From Lentisphaerota bacterium (GTDB taxonomy: Bacteria > Verrucomicrobiota > Lentisphaeria > Victivallales > Victivallaceae), in the NCBI GenBank assembly GCA_015061815.1, contig SUVW01000001.1:186001-250000 (forward strand): a DNA stretch of 64,000 nucleotides, read 5' to 3'. Below are positions 16,947 to 24,470 of the stretch, piece by piece; position 1 is the first letter of the stretch, and every line of letters starts with the position of its first letter. The position numbers were made by a program, and so were the translations under genes. A model generated the notes under the pieces. The model did no database searches, had not been told where the DNA came from, and worked only from the letters and a program-made list of their open reading frames with translations.

Positions 16947-17897
16947 TCAATCACCATTCCGGTTTTCTTTCTCCATTCCCCCCCGCCCCGGATGGTTCAT
17001 CATCAGGATCATCCCCGTCAAAATCAACACCACCGCAAATATGAATAAGAGCGAAAACCGTTCCTTCAACATTATTATCGACAGTGTAAACGTTATTCCC
17101 GCCGACAGATAACCGAATGCGCCAAGTACTCCCGCCCGGATATACCGCAATGCCGCATAATAACAACCATTGGCAAATGCCAGCGTGATCACCCCCGTGT
17201 AGACCATGCCTCCCCAAACCTGCAGCGGAATCGCCGTCACTTCCGTTATATCCACCATAAAAAACTGTACCGGCAGCATCAGCACCGATCCCAATACAAA
17301 ACAGACAAACATACAGACAGCTCCACCGTATTTATTGGAAACATCCACCCCGTAAGCCGTAAAAAATGCCCAGCATAAACCACTGCCCAATGCCATCGCA
17401 TCCCCGATAAAACTCCGCCAGCTTGTCACAGCATACATATCTCCTCCCTGTGACAATCCTGCCAGAACAATTCCGGCAAATCCGATAACCATGCCGGCGC
17501 CCCCGATTTTCCCGATCCTCTCGCCATGCAGTAAAAATGCAAATATAACCGTAGCCACCGGCGAAAAATTCGCCATCAGTGAACATCGCGCCGCCGTTGT
17601 AAAATTCAATGCATAAAATACCAGATAACTCTCCAGAACAACTCCTATCGCTGTTATCAATAAAAAACGCGTCAAATCACGTGTAAAAGCCTCTTTTACC
17701 AATTGCCTTTTTTCCCGGCTCAACAGCAACGGTGAAAGTGCCGCCGCCGCCATAACAAAACGCAGAAAATTAAAGAGATATACATTCAGTCCATCCCCTT
17801 CTTCTCCAAACAGCCAACGCCCGGCCACATAAAAACTTCCCCAGCATACCGTTGCCGCAAATCCCAGCAACAACCCGATAAAACTTTTCATTTTCAT
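16947..17897 (-). CDS. EamA family exporter (DMT superfamily)
   Basis: A roughly 316-residue ten-helix transporter with two EamA repeats: FAATVCWGSFYVAGRWLF at the start and FIGDAMALGSGLCWAFFTAYG in the middle, each with the proline- and glycine-rich helix ends typical of the family. Such proteins export amino acids or metabolites. GGGGG precedes two in-frame ATGs at 17897 and 17891; the second has better spacing. It diverges from an Lrp/AsnC regulator gene across 230 bases, a frequent arrangement for Lrp-controlled amino-acid exporters. Confidence 0.8.
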   Translation of the reverse strand: MKMKSFIGLLLGFAATVCWGSFYVAGRWLFGEEGDGLNVYLFNFLRFVMAAAALSPLLLSREKRQLVKEAFTRDLTRFLLITAIGVVLESYLVFYALNFTTAARCSLMANFSPVATVIFAFLLHGERIGKIGGAGMVIGFAGIVLAGLSQGGDMYAVTSWRSFIGDAMALGSGLCWAFFTAYGVDVSNKYGGAVCMFVCFVLGSVLMLPVQFFMVDITEVTAIPLQVWGGMVYTGVITLAFANGCYYAALRYIRAGVLGAFGYLSAGITFTLSIIMLKERFSLLFIFAVVLILTGMILMMNHPGRGGMEKENRNGD

Positions 17898-17930
17898 CCC
17901 CCGCAATTTGCTTCTATGATACGGAAGAAT

Positions 17931-17958
17931 AATATATCATAAAAAACAATTCATTCAA
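17931..17958 (-). promoter_or_regulatory. Promoter of the EamA exporter
   Basis: Minus-strand TTGAAT and TATATT with a 16-base spacer, about 35 bases before the start. The surrounding intergenic DNA (17907-18060) is AT-rich with no other gene seen. Confidence 0.5.
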
Positions 17959-18060
17959 CAAAAACGCACTTTTTTGATACTTTTTATCATGTTTACAGCA
18001 AATAAGAAAATATTATTCATAAATATGGAGATAAAACAGAATAAAATTCCTTTCAGCATA

Positions 18061-18089
18061 TTGAAAAATACATCTTCCGGATGTATTTT
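18061..18089 (+). promoter_or_regulatory. Lrp-type gene promoter overlapped by a perfect inverted repeat
   Basis: TTGAAA and TATTTT are separated by 17 bases. A perfect inverted repeat with 10-base arms (18065-18074 and 18080-18089) and a five-base gap fills the spacer and covers the -10 box, 35 bases before the regulator's ATG. This is the expected position for an autoregulatory operator. Confidence 0.6.
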
Positions 18090-18123
18090 AAGATAAATTC
18101 ACCCTATGCCAACTGGAGTTATC

Positions 18124-18600
18124 ATGGATAATATTGACCGCAAAATAGTTTCTCTGCTCTGCCGCAATGCCCGTATCAGCAATCAGAATATCGCCCGGCA
18201 GGTAAATCTCGCCCCATCCGCCGTGCTGAAGCGGATGCACCGGCTGGAAAATGCCGGAATCCTTAAAAATTATACCGCCAGAATCGATCATCGCGCACTT
18301 GGATTGGATATGAATGTGTTGATCCAGGTCGTAACCAATGAAAGCGTAGGAGCAGTCAATATCGGCAAACAACTCTCCGCCCTGCCGGATATCTGCGATG
18401 TCTTCGATGTCGCCGGTAATATCAGTTATATCGTCCGCGCCGTTGTAAAAAATACCGAAGCCCTTAACAGCCTCATCATAAGAATGGGACAGATCCCCGG
18501 CGTGATGCGCACACAAACGACCCTGATAATGAACATTTTTAAGAATGAACTTTCGGTCAGTCTGGATGAATTGCCCGATTCACAGCTTACAGACCGTTGA
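18124..18600 (+). CDS. Lrp/AsnC family transcriptional regulator
   Basis: A 158-residue regulator. The N-terminal helix-turn-helix is IDRKIVSLLCRNARISNQNIARQ with VLKRMHRLENAGILKNY behind it; the C-terminal half is the RAM ligand-binding domain (MNVLIQVVTNES and VFDVAGNISYIVRAVVKN). GGAG stands five bases before the ATG; a start six codons earlier is possible but lacks such a site. It diverges from two EamA-type exporters, which are its likely targets. Its stop overlaps the convergent pseudopilin gene by 14 bases. Confidence 0.9.
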   Translation: MDNIDRKIVSLLCRNARISNQNIARQVNLAPSAVLKRMHRLENAGILKNYTARIDHRALGLDMNVLIQVVTNESVGAVNIGKQLSALPDICDVFDVAGNISYIVRAVVKNTEALNSLIIRMGQIPGVMRTQTTLIMNIFKNELSVSLDELPDSQLTDR

Positions 18601-19783
18601 CCGTTTCCTTATCCGGATCGACCTTGCCGGAATTGAAATATGTATTGTTCAATACTTCCTCTGACAATTCCGGATACCCCTCCCGGCAAGGTATTTCCGG
18701 TTTACCCCGCGCCGAGGTGTGACCGTCAAGATATACCACCGATGCCAGTGCATTGTGACGGAAATATGCCGCCCGGTTGGGACGGATATCACCGGTAACA
18801 TGCCGCCCGGAATTGTTCAATACTGCCCCGTAATAACACAAATGACCGTAATTTTCAACCAGCATCCCCGTCCGCCCCGGATTGCCGAATCGCAATATCC
18901 TGATCCCGCGATTCACCCCGTTGACCTTTTCCGCCGCAATCAGATAATTCAACCCATAATCAGTAGTAATATCCTCCCGCAACTCCTCCCCCGGACACAG
19001 CAGCAATTCCATCGGATTTTTCGACGCATCCCGGTGATTCAAATAATACGAAACAACTCCATCCAACCAGTTCTTCTGATCGATCACTTCCCCCCCCGGA
19101 GTAAAACCACCTTCCAAATTGTCACGGCAAGGTAAGTAATTGTCATAATCATCCGCATAAAATAAGTAAATCATCCCCAACTGACGCGCATTGGAAACAC
19201 ATACTATCCCACGCCCACGCTCACGCGCCGAATTCAACGCCGGTAATAATATCGCCGCCAATATCGCAATAATCGCAATAACCACCAGCAATTCTATCAA
19301 AGTGAATGAGTGTGCGGGGGACAAGGAAAACTTTCTTTTCACGAGAAAAGAAAGTTTTCCCTTTCCCCCACGCCCCCTTTCTCTTTCAAAGAAAAGCGGG
19401 ATTCTTTGTGATAAATTGTCTGAGCCCCAGCGAAGCGAAGGGCGAGTTTCAGCGCAACCCGCCGCGCGGGCGGGAAAAGAGGTTTTTCCCCTCTCCCCAA
19501 ACCCCACTCCTCTTTTCAAGAAAAGCGGGATTCTTTGTGAGAAATTGTCCGAGCCCCAGCGAAGCGAAGGGCCAGTTTCCCCGCAACCCGCCGTGCGGGC
19601 CCCCGCGCCCCCTTTCTCTTTCAAAAAAAGCGGGACTCTTTGTGATAACTTGTCTGAGCCCCAGCGAAGCGATGGGCGAGTTTCAGCGCAACCCGCCGCG
19701 CGGGAGGAAAAAAAAGCTGACCTCTTTCCGGTATTACGATTTTCAAATTCGTAATACTCAAACGGTGAAAAAAATTTTTCCAT
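18587..19783 (-). CDS. Pseudopilin-like protein with repeat-containing N-terminal extension
   Basis: A 398-residue frame whose conserved part starts near residue 160 with [19 protein letters not shown], the prepilin cleavage and methylation motif, followed by ARERGR and a globular domain ending in a VYLDGHTSARGK segment (the usual FLDGH-type end of these proteins). Upstream are about 155 residues holding three copies of a unit like AGCAETRPSLRWGSD. No good ribosome-binding site precedes the ATG at 19783. An in-frame GTG at 19342 would give a 251-residue protein with the leader VKRKFSLSPAHS, close to the sibling's size. The repeats are open in several frames, so translation of the extension is unproven. 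Confidence 0.7.
   Translation of the reverse strand: MEKFFSPFEYYEFENRNTGKRSAFFSSRAAGCAETRPSLRWGSDKLSQRVPLFLKEKGGAGARTAGCGETGPSLRWGSDNFSQRIPLFLKRGVGFGERGKTSFPARAAGCAETRPSLRWGSDNLSQRIPLFFERERGRGGKGKLSFLVKRKFSLSPAHSFTLIELLVVIAIIAILAAILLPALNSARERGRGIVCVSNARQLGMIYLFYADDYDNYLPCRDNLEGGFTPGGEVIDQKNWLDGVVSYYLNHRDASKNPMELLLCPGEELREDITTDYGLNYLIAAEKVNGVNRGIRILRFGNPGRTGMLVENYGHLCYYGAVLNNSGRHVTGDIRPNRAAYFRHNALASVVYLDGHTSARGKPEIPCREGYPELSEEVLNNTYFNSGKVDPDKETVNGL
19325..19360. repeat. Perfect 16-bp inverted repeat (hairpin) just before the prepilin motif
   Basis: Arms 19325-19340 and 19345-19360 are exact reverse complements, separated by acga. It lies in the pseudopilin frame about 11 codons upstream of the FTLIELLVV motif. 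In the mRNA it would form a stable hairpin with a four-base loop that contains part of the alternative GTG start at 19342. Confidence 0.85.
19381..19704. repeat. Three direct repeats of about 90 bp in the pseudopilin leader
   Basis: Cores at 19381-19470, 19510-19599 and 19616-19704 share aagcggga.tctttgtga and agccccagcgaagcga, and end in the GC-rich cccgccg.gcggg. Anchor-to-anchor distances are 129 and 105 bases, both multiples of three, so the minus-strand frame is kept. The spacers differ in sequence and length. Confidence 0.9.
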
Positions 19784-19869
19784 TTTACTTTACCATAAAA
19801 AATAAATGATGAATCGATCCCTGAAAACTTACATACAGGAGTTGTCAACTGCACTTGCTGCGATATATA

Positions 19870-19898
19870 AATATATCACACACCTTATGATTTGTCAA
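19870..19898 (-). promoter_or_regulatory. Strong promoter of the repeat-bearing pseudopilin gene
   Basis: Minus-strand TTGACA and TATATT with a 17-base spacer, about 87 bases before the ATG at 19783. A GATATAT/ATATATC inverted repeat with a two-base gap (19862-19877) overlaps the -10 box. Very similar to the promoter at 14214-14242. Confidence 0.75.
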
Positions 19899-19983
19899 CC
19901 ACGCAATGACGTTTTGCGCCCCACTTGTTTGTCCCGGCGCAGCAGACCTGCCCGGCTGAACCGGCATCCGGTATTTTCAGCGA

Positions 19984-20406
19984 TCATCCGCGATGAAACG
20001 CCGGAGCAGTTATAACGAATTCAGCCTGCCTGACTCCTTTGATTTGGCGGATATCATCGACCAGCTGCCGGATATTTCTGCCAGTTCCGACAATTGTGAT
20101 CATCGTTGTCGAATAATTTTCCTCAACTGTAAATCTGGTTGCCCCAAGAGTTTTCACGGATTCCCGGTTCAGCAGGGCCATAACTTTGCTCTCGGCACCT
20201 TCCCAATCCGGATCACACAGAACGGAGATCGTACCGATCACCTTCCCGTCACATGAACACCGTTTCCGGGTCAGCTGTTTGCGGATCATATCCCGGATAA
20301 ATTCGGAACGGTTGCCGCCGCCGGTTTGAGCGAACAAAGCTTCCAACTCTTCAAAAAGCTCTTTTTCTATGGAAAAACTCATTCTCACCAGTGACGATTT
20401 TTTCAT
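19984..20406 (-). CDS. NikR-like ribbon-helix-helix regulator lacking the nickel ligands
   Basis: A 140-residue regulator. The N-terminal ribbon-helix-helix reads VRMSFSIEKELFEELEALF followed by NRSEFIRDMIRKQL; the C-terminal half (GTISVLCD and later QLVDDIRQIKGVRQAEF) matches the ACT-like NikR domain. Aligning with E. coli NikR, the ligands His87, His89 and Cys95 fall on Arg, Thr and Ser here, and no histidine cluster is present, so classical nickel sensing is unlikely. The ATG has GAGGG at eight bases. No nickel transporter gene is nearby. The signal it reads is unknown. Confidence 0.8.
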   Translation of the reverse strand: MKKSSLVRMSFSIEKELFEELEALFAQTGGGNRSEFIRDMIRKQLTRKRCSCDGKVIGTISVLCDPDWEGAESKVMALLNRESVKTLGATRFTVEENYSTTMITIVGTGRNIRQLVDDIRQIKGVRQAEFVITAPAFHRG

Positions 20407-20484
20407 CCGTTCCACCCTCTTAAAATCTGCTTTCAGCCTGTATTTACCTGTATAATATAGCCTTTACCAAACACAAAAGCAAGT

Positions 20485-20526
20485 AAAAAACCCCTTCCGC
20501 CACCGGATTTCCGATGACAAAAGGGG
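20485..20526 (-). terminator. Intrinsic terminator after the exported hydrolase-like gene
   Basis: On the minus strand CCCCTT pairs with AAGGGG around an inner CATCGG/CCGGTG stem, followed by six T. It begins about 20 bases after the stop at 20547. Confidence 0.75.
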
Positions 20527-20546
20527 GGAATACAGCCGGAACTTTT

Positions 20547-23500
20547 TCAGCGGATGATAATCGCCATGCCGTTTTCCGGCAGTTTTACTTCAAATTTGCC
20601 ATCGCTGCCGCAATTTGCCTGTTCATCACTGACCATCCGGCCATCCTTGCCGTAAACCCGGATTCTGGCACTGGCGACTTTTTCATTTTCCCAGCCGAAT
20701 TTTCCGCTGTTGACGGTAATAATGCGCTCTTTCCCGCGAATCCAGCCGCCGTGAATATCCGTCACCGTGATCGGATACATATCCCGGGTGGGCCACTCAT
20801 GCAGTTCCCCGACCCCTTGCGGCAGCCAGTATGCTGCATAGAGGATACCGTTTTTCACTTTCCATACCATATCCCCCATTGCATCTTCCTCGCTTTTCCA
20901 TGAAGTACGCACACCCTTGTATGCCGCAATTCCCGGCCCGCCGCTGTGCTGCCCAAGCATCAGCGGAGTAGTAAAATGCATCTGCGCCAGACGATCCTCG
21001 CGGTCTCCCTCGGAGAAGTGCAAAACCGGAACATTCATCTTTTGAATTTTCTCATTCAACGGCGGTGAATTGAGTACAACTATACCTCCGCGTTTGGTAA
21101 TGTAATCAAAAATATTGTATCTGGCTTCAGCGGAAAGCAGATTGAGGTCACAATACTTTTTGGCAATGGTGAAATCTTTATTCAAATCCACTGTTGCACC
21201 GTCCCAGCGGTCAAAGGTGAATCTGCCGTAATTGACCGCCGCATATTCCGGAGTATCAAAATACATACCGCTGAATCCGTTATCCATTGCAGAAACGGCA
21301 GTATCCATGATATATTGATAATATTTATTGCCGATGGCCGGATAGTGATAACCGTGCCAAAGGCCGATATCTCCACTGCGGTAAGTACTGTTCGGGTTGC
21401 CGCCTGGAACCGCCCGGGCAAATTCCATCGGTTTACCATTTTCATCAACCGCTATGGAATCTCCCATCAAATCCGGATGATCATCCTTGTTTCTCCAGGA
21501 AAAAACCATTTGGAATTGCAGCAGATATTTGGCTGCCGGACGCATGGAATGACCGATTTTCTTCCACTCATTATGGATTTCCAAAGCCTTATTCACATCG
21601 AACTCTTTTTCGTGATACTCTTTGGCATTGAACCACTTTTGCCCATCGATCAGAATATCGGTCCCCAAGTTGTCATAAATTTTTGTAAATATATCATTCT
21701 TTTTATGGATATGATTGTTATTCCAGCTGATCATGCCGGGGATCGTTTTGTTATTCACCTGCCAATCATGCCGCACGGCATTGACGAAGTCGTAGTAATC
21801 TGCGGAATTCTGACAGTAAATACTGTACCGCAGGGTTTGGGATTTACCGGTATCAAATCCCAGATGCGAAGTACTGACTTTGCCGCCGGAAACCTGCGCC
21901 CGGTAGTCGGCCTGCAGCCGGAATATATCATCCACCAGAACCAGACCGATCCCCGCCGCCGGAGACCTGAATGCCCAGAAAACAGAACTGTTCGCATTGG
22001 GATACCGGTGACTGCTCAAATCGTTTTCATAGAGTTGGCAACCATTTTTCCGCACGATATCCGCCCGGTTTTCCGACAGGAGATCCACTTTGAAAAACAT
22101 CCCCAGCGGTTCTCCGGAAATATTGTCGATCTTTTCAGTGACGTGAATCGCATTTTCCGCACACGTCAATGTCCGGGTAACGGCGTAATATTTGCCTGCA
22201 AACCGGGCGGTGAAAGTGTTGCCGTCCCGGGTGATGGAACCCTTAAATTCCTTTTCCGGATTCTGAAGAACGGCCCCTTTGCAGGTAAAACCGTTAAAAC
22301 CGGCTTTGGGATAGCTGTAAAAGTTTTCCACAAAGAATTTCTGTTTGCCGACCCCGATCTGCAAACCGCCGTCCGGAGCGATATTCAGAGTATAGTTTTT
22401 ATTCTGCAAGCTGTTTTTGCCGGGGACAAAAGTACGGCTTTCGGTCTTTCTCGCCGGTGAAAGATCGGCACACTCCTGCGGCACATAACCGACTGCCAGA
22501 TCGTAGACCCGCAAGAATGGGTTGCCATTCTTAAAACCGCGCTCTTCGTTGAAATATCCTGTCCCGGTGGCGTTGCGGATACCGATTTCTCCACCTTCGT
22601 TGGTAAGCATATCGTCAATATCCACATAATACCATGCCACTTTGCGTGCTTCGGCACTTTTATTGTTGGAATTGCGCAGCCGGAATGCCGTACCGTGCAT
22701 TACCGTGATCAAGCCCCGGTTATACAAAATCGCTTCTCTGCCGCCGAGGTAAAATGCTCCGCGATTGAGCATCCGATGCTGTCCGGCGGAATTTTCTTTG
22801 GAAACCGGCTGTCCATTGACCGTCAATCCGAAATTGGTATTGCTCCCGCCTCCACCGTAACTCAAACGGGCACGGCAGCGGAGGACCCGGACAAATCCCG
22901 GTTTGGCCGGGAGTTTTACCGCAATTTTCTTCTCTTTGCTGCCCAGTGCCAAATCATGATTGCCCAACTCTGCGGCACATTCAAAACTCCGTTCCACCGG
23001 ATCGGGCAGGGTCGCGGTACGGACTTTTGCCAGATTCACTTCGCCCAAATGCATAATGAACGGCTGATGATTCTTCTCATTTTTTCCGGGACCGGGAGCG
23101 TCATTGAGAATAACCAGAGTGTTTTCCCCATCCTGCAGAGCATCGGTCACATCCAGAGTATAACGGTAAAGCTGTTCATAATCATCCGGACAGTAAATGT
23201 GTTCGATCTCATCGGAGGAGTTGTTAGATGCCACACTCCAGCGGTCCTTGTAAACATAATCATAGTCAGTCCCGTGAAACGTTGCAACCGTCCGGTTGAC
23301 CGCCCGCAACACTCCGGAACCTGACGGCAGCATAAAAGCATCCAGTGTTTTGCCGTTGACCGAAATATGCATGTACCAATCCCGTCCGATCCGCTGCGGC
23401 CGGTGATAGCGGGCGGTGAAATCCACGATCACCCGTTCTCCTGCACCGGCCTTGCCGGCCGGCAGGGCGACTGTCACCTTTTCTCCGGGCTTGAGAACTG

Positions 23501-23564
23501 CCGCATCCAATGCCGGAAACAGCAGAGATACAAGTAAGATCATCAAACTCATTTTTCTTATCAT
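20547..23564 (-). CDS. Large exported protein, putative glycoside hydrolase-like
   Basis: A 1005-residue protein with a signal peptide (LMILLVSLLFPALDAA). The first 370 residues look like two beta-rich modules (DFTARYHRPQRIGRDWYMHISVNG; LRCRARLSYGGGGSNTNFGL) resembling carbohydrate-binding folds. From about residue 600 an alpha/beta region suggests a barrel: WYNNxH-like start ISWNNNHIHKK, then GFSGMYFDTPEYAAVNYG and VPVLHFSEGDRED, with acidic residues that could be catalytic. A beta-rich tail ends the protein. I cannot name a CAZy family. It is the last gene behind a pseudopilin and a GntR/LacI regulator and would act outside the cytoplasm. Confidence 0.7.
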   Translation of the reverse strand: MIRKMSLMILLVSLLFPALDAAVLKPGEKVTVALPAGKAGAGERVIVDFTARYHRPQRIGRDWYMHISVNGKTLDAFMLPSGSGVLRAVNRTVATFHGTDYDYVYKDRWSVASNNSSDEIEHIYCPDDYEQLYRYTLDVTDALQDGENTLVILNDAPGPGKNEKNHQPFIMHLGEVNLAKVRTATLPDPVERSFECAAELGNHDLALGSKEKKIAVKLPAKPGFVRVLRCRARLSYGGGGSNTNFGLTVNGQPVSKENSAGQHRMLNRGAFYLGGREAILYNRGLITVMHGTAFRLRNSNNKSAEARKVAWYYVDIDDMLTNEGGEIGIRNATGTGYFNEERGFKNGNPFLRVYDLAVGYVPQECADLSPARKTESRTFVPGKNSLQNKNYTLNIAPDGGLQIGVGKQKFFVENFYSYPKAGFNGFTCKGAVLQNPEKEFKGSITRDGNTFTARFAGKYYAVTRTLTCAENAIHVTEKIDNISGEPLGMFFKVDLLSENRADIVRKNGCQLYENDLSSHRYPNANSSVFWAFRSPAAGIGLVLVDDIFRLQADYRAQVSGGKVSTSHLGFDTGKSQTLRYSIYCQNSADYYDFVNAVRHDWQVNNKTIPGMISWNNNHIHKKNDIFTKIYDNLGTDILIDGQKWFNAKEYHEKEFDVNKALEIHNEWKKIGHSMRPAAKYLLQFQMVFSWRNKDDHPDLMGDSIAVDENGKPMEFARAVPGGNPNSTYRSGDIGLWHGYHYPAIGNKYYQYIMDTAVSAMDNGFSGMYFDTPEYAAVNYGRFTFDRWDGATVDLNKDFTIAKKYCDLNLLSAEARYNIFDYITKRGGIVVLNSPPLNEKIQKMNVPVLHFSEGDREDRLAQMHFTTPLMLGQHSGGPGIAAYKGVRTSWKSEEDAMGDMVWKVKNGILYAAYWLPQGVGELHEWPTRDMYPITVTDIHGGWIRGKERIITVNSGKFGWENEKVASARIRVYGKDGRMVSDEQANCGSDGKFEVKLPENGMAIIIR

Positions 23565-23590
23565 TTTTTGTTCCTTCTTATTGAAAAATA

Positions 23591-24427
23591 TTAAAAATCT
23601 TCTTTCTGTTTACCTTTCGGGCTGACACCGGTGGCGACAACTCCACTGCCATCGGCACGCAAATAATTAATCAATTCTTCAGTGGTACTGGTTTCATAAA
23701 TGTTTCCGGTTGAATTTTTAAAGCGTTTATCAAACGCTCCTCCAAGTACATCCGGCAACTCCTCAATGGAATTCAACGCCGCATGACCGTCAAGAAAGCT
23801 GAAGGCAAAATTATTGTTGTGCTTGGGAATGGCAAAGGCATTGTTTCCGGAAAAATCCCGGAAATCCAACTGCCCGCGCGGACCGCCCTGATTTTCCGTA
23901 CCGATGAAACTGCGGTCAGATGAATCCCCCAGTACCGGATACACCGAAAAATTTTCAACCCGGTTGTAAAGAAGACGCAAACCACTGCTGATATTGGGAA
24001 TATCTTTCACATAATGACCGTAGGTCAAAAAACCGTAAACTTTGGTCGTCCCGTGCGAACCGGAGTCGTCCGCTTTGACGAACCGGAGCATATTCGGACA
24101 GAGATAAGACTCTTTCGCCGTCTCCGGCGGCACTATTCCGGCTTTGTAAAGTACATAATTCCAATATTTCCCCGAAGAATCATACCTTAATACCATCGAA
24201 CCGTCACAGGAATCCATGTACATATTCATGTATGCAGAATTCTGCTTCAAATTGGATAAACAGGTTGCCGTCCGTCCTCTCTCCCGAGCCTGATTCAAAG
24301 CCGGCAGCAAAATTGCCGCCAGTATCGCGATGATCGCGATCACCACCAGCAATTCAATCAGCGTGAATGATGATTTGGTAAAGCACCTGTGCTTTACTTC
24401 AAGGACTTGAAGTGAACTTTTTTCCAT
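23591..24427 (-). CDS. Pseudopilin-like protein (type II secretion-type N-terminus)
   Basis: A 278-residue protein: a 20-residue leader rich in basic residues, the [19 protein letters not shown] motif, ARERGR, then a globular domain with [12 protein letters not shown] near the end, as in the DUF1559-like pseudopilin families abundant in Lentisphaerota and Planctomycetota. AAGGAG lies seven bases before the ATG. The leader codons contain two perfect palindromes. It stands between the regulator and the hydrolase-like gene with short gaps, so it probably shares their transcript. The role of such pseudopilins is not established; assembly or surface attachment in saccharide use is a guess. Confidence 0.85.
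   Translation of the reverse strand: MEKSSLQVLEVKHRCFTKSSFTLIELLVVIAIIAILAAILLPALNQARERGRTATCLSNLKQNSAYMNMYMDSCDGSMVLRYDSSGKYWNYVLYKAGIVPPETAKESYLCPNMLRFVKADDSGSHGTTKVYGFLTYGHYVKDIPNISSGLRLLYNRVENFSVYPVLGDSSDRSFIGTENQGGPRGQLDFRDFSGNNAFAIPKHNNNFAFSFLDGHAALNSIEELPDVLGGAFDKRFKNSTGNIYETSTTEELINYLRADGSGVVATGVSPKGKQKEDF
24378..24413. repeat. Two abutting perfect palindromes in the pseudopilin leader
   Basis: GTAAAGCAC/GTGCTTTAC (24378-24386 and 24389-24397) and ACTTCAAG/CTTGAAGT (24396-24403 and 24406-24413), each with a two-base loop, share two bases and lie within codons 5-17 of the gene starting at 24427. Confidence 0.85.
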
Positions 24428-24448
24428 TTTCGATCTCCTTTTTTTGGT

Positions 24449-24466
24449 GGAAGTATTGATACTTCC
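24449..24466. repeat. Perfect palindrome between regulator and pseudopilin genes
   Basis: GGAAGTAT and ATACTTCC with a two-base loop, in the 43-base gap before the pseudopilin start. No T-run follows on the minus strand, so it is not a standard terminator; it could be an operator or an mRNA processing hairpin. Confidence 0.7.
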
Positions 24467-24470
24467 GGGG

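Noticed and set aside
19381-19704. Short CRISPR-like array
   Set aside because: Only three units of about 90 bases with gaps of 39 and 16 bases and no cas genes; the unit length and spacing do not fit CRISPR.
19191-19809. Two plus-strand open frames through the pseudopilin leader repeats
   Set aside because: They arise because the GC-rich repeat unit lacks stops in several frames; no start signal or protein family supports them. They do weaken the case that the minus-strand extension is translated.
21315-22460. 381-codon plus-strand open frame inside the exported hydrolase-like gene
   Set aside because: Opposite strand of a gene with signal peptide, terminator and good start; no recognisable motif in the antisense protein.
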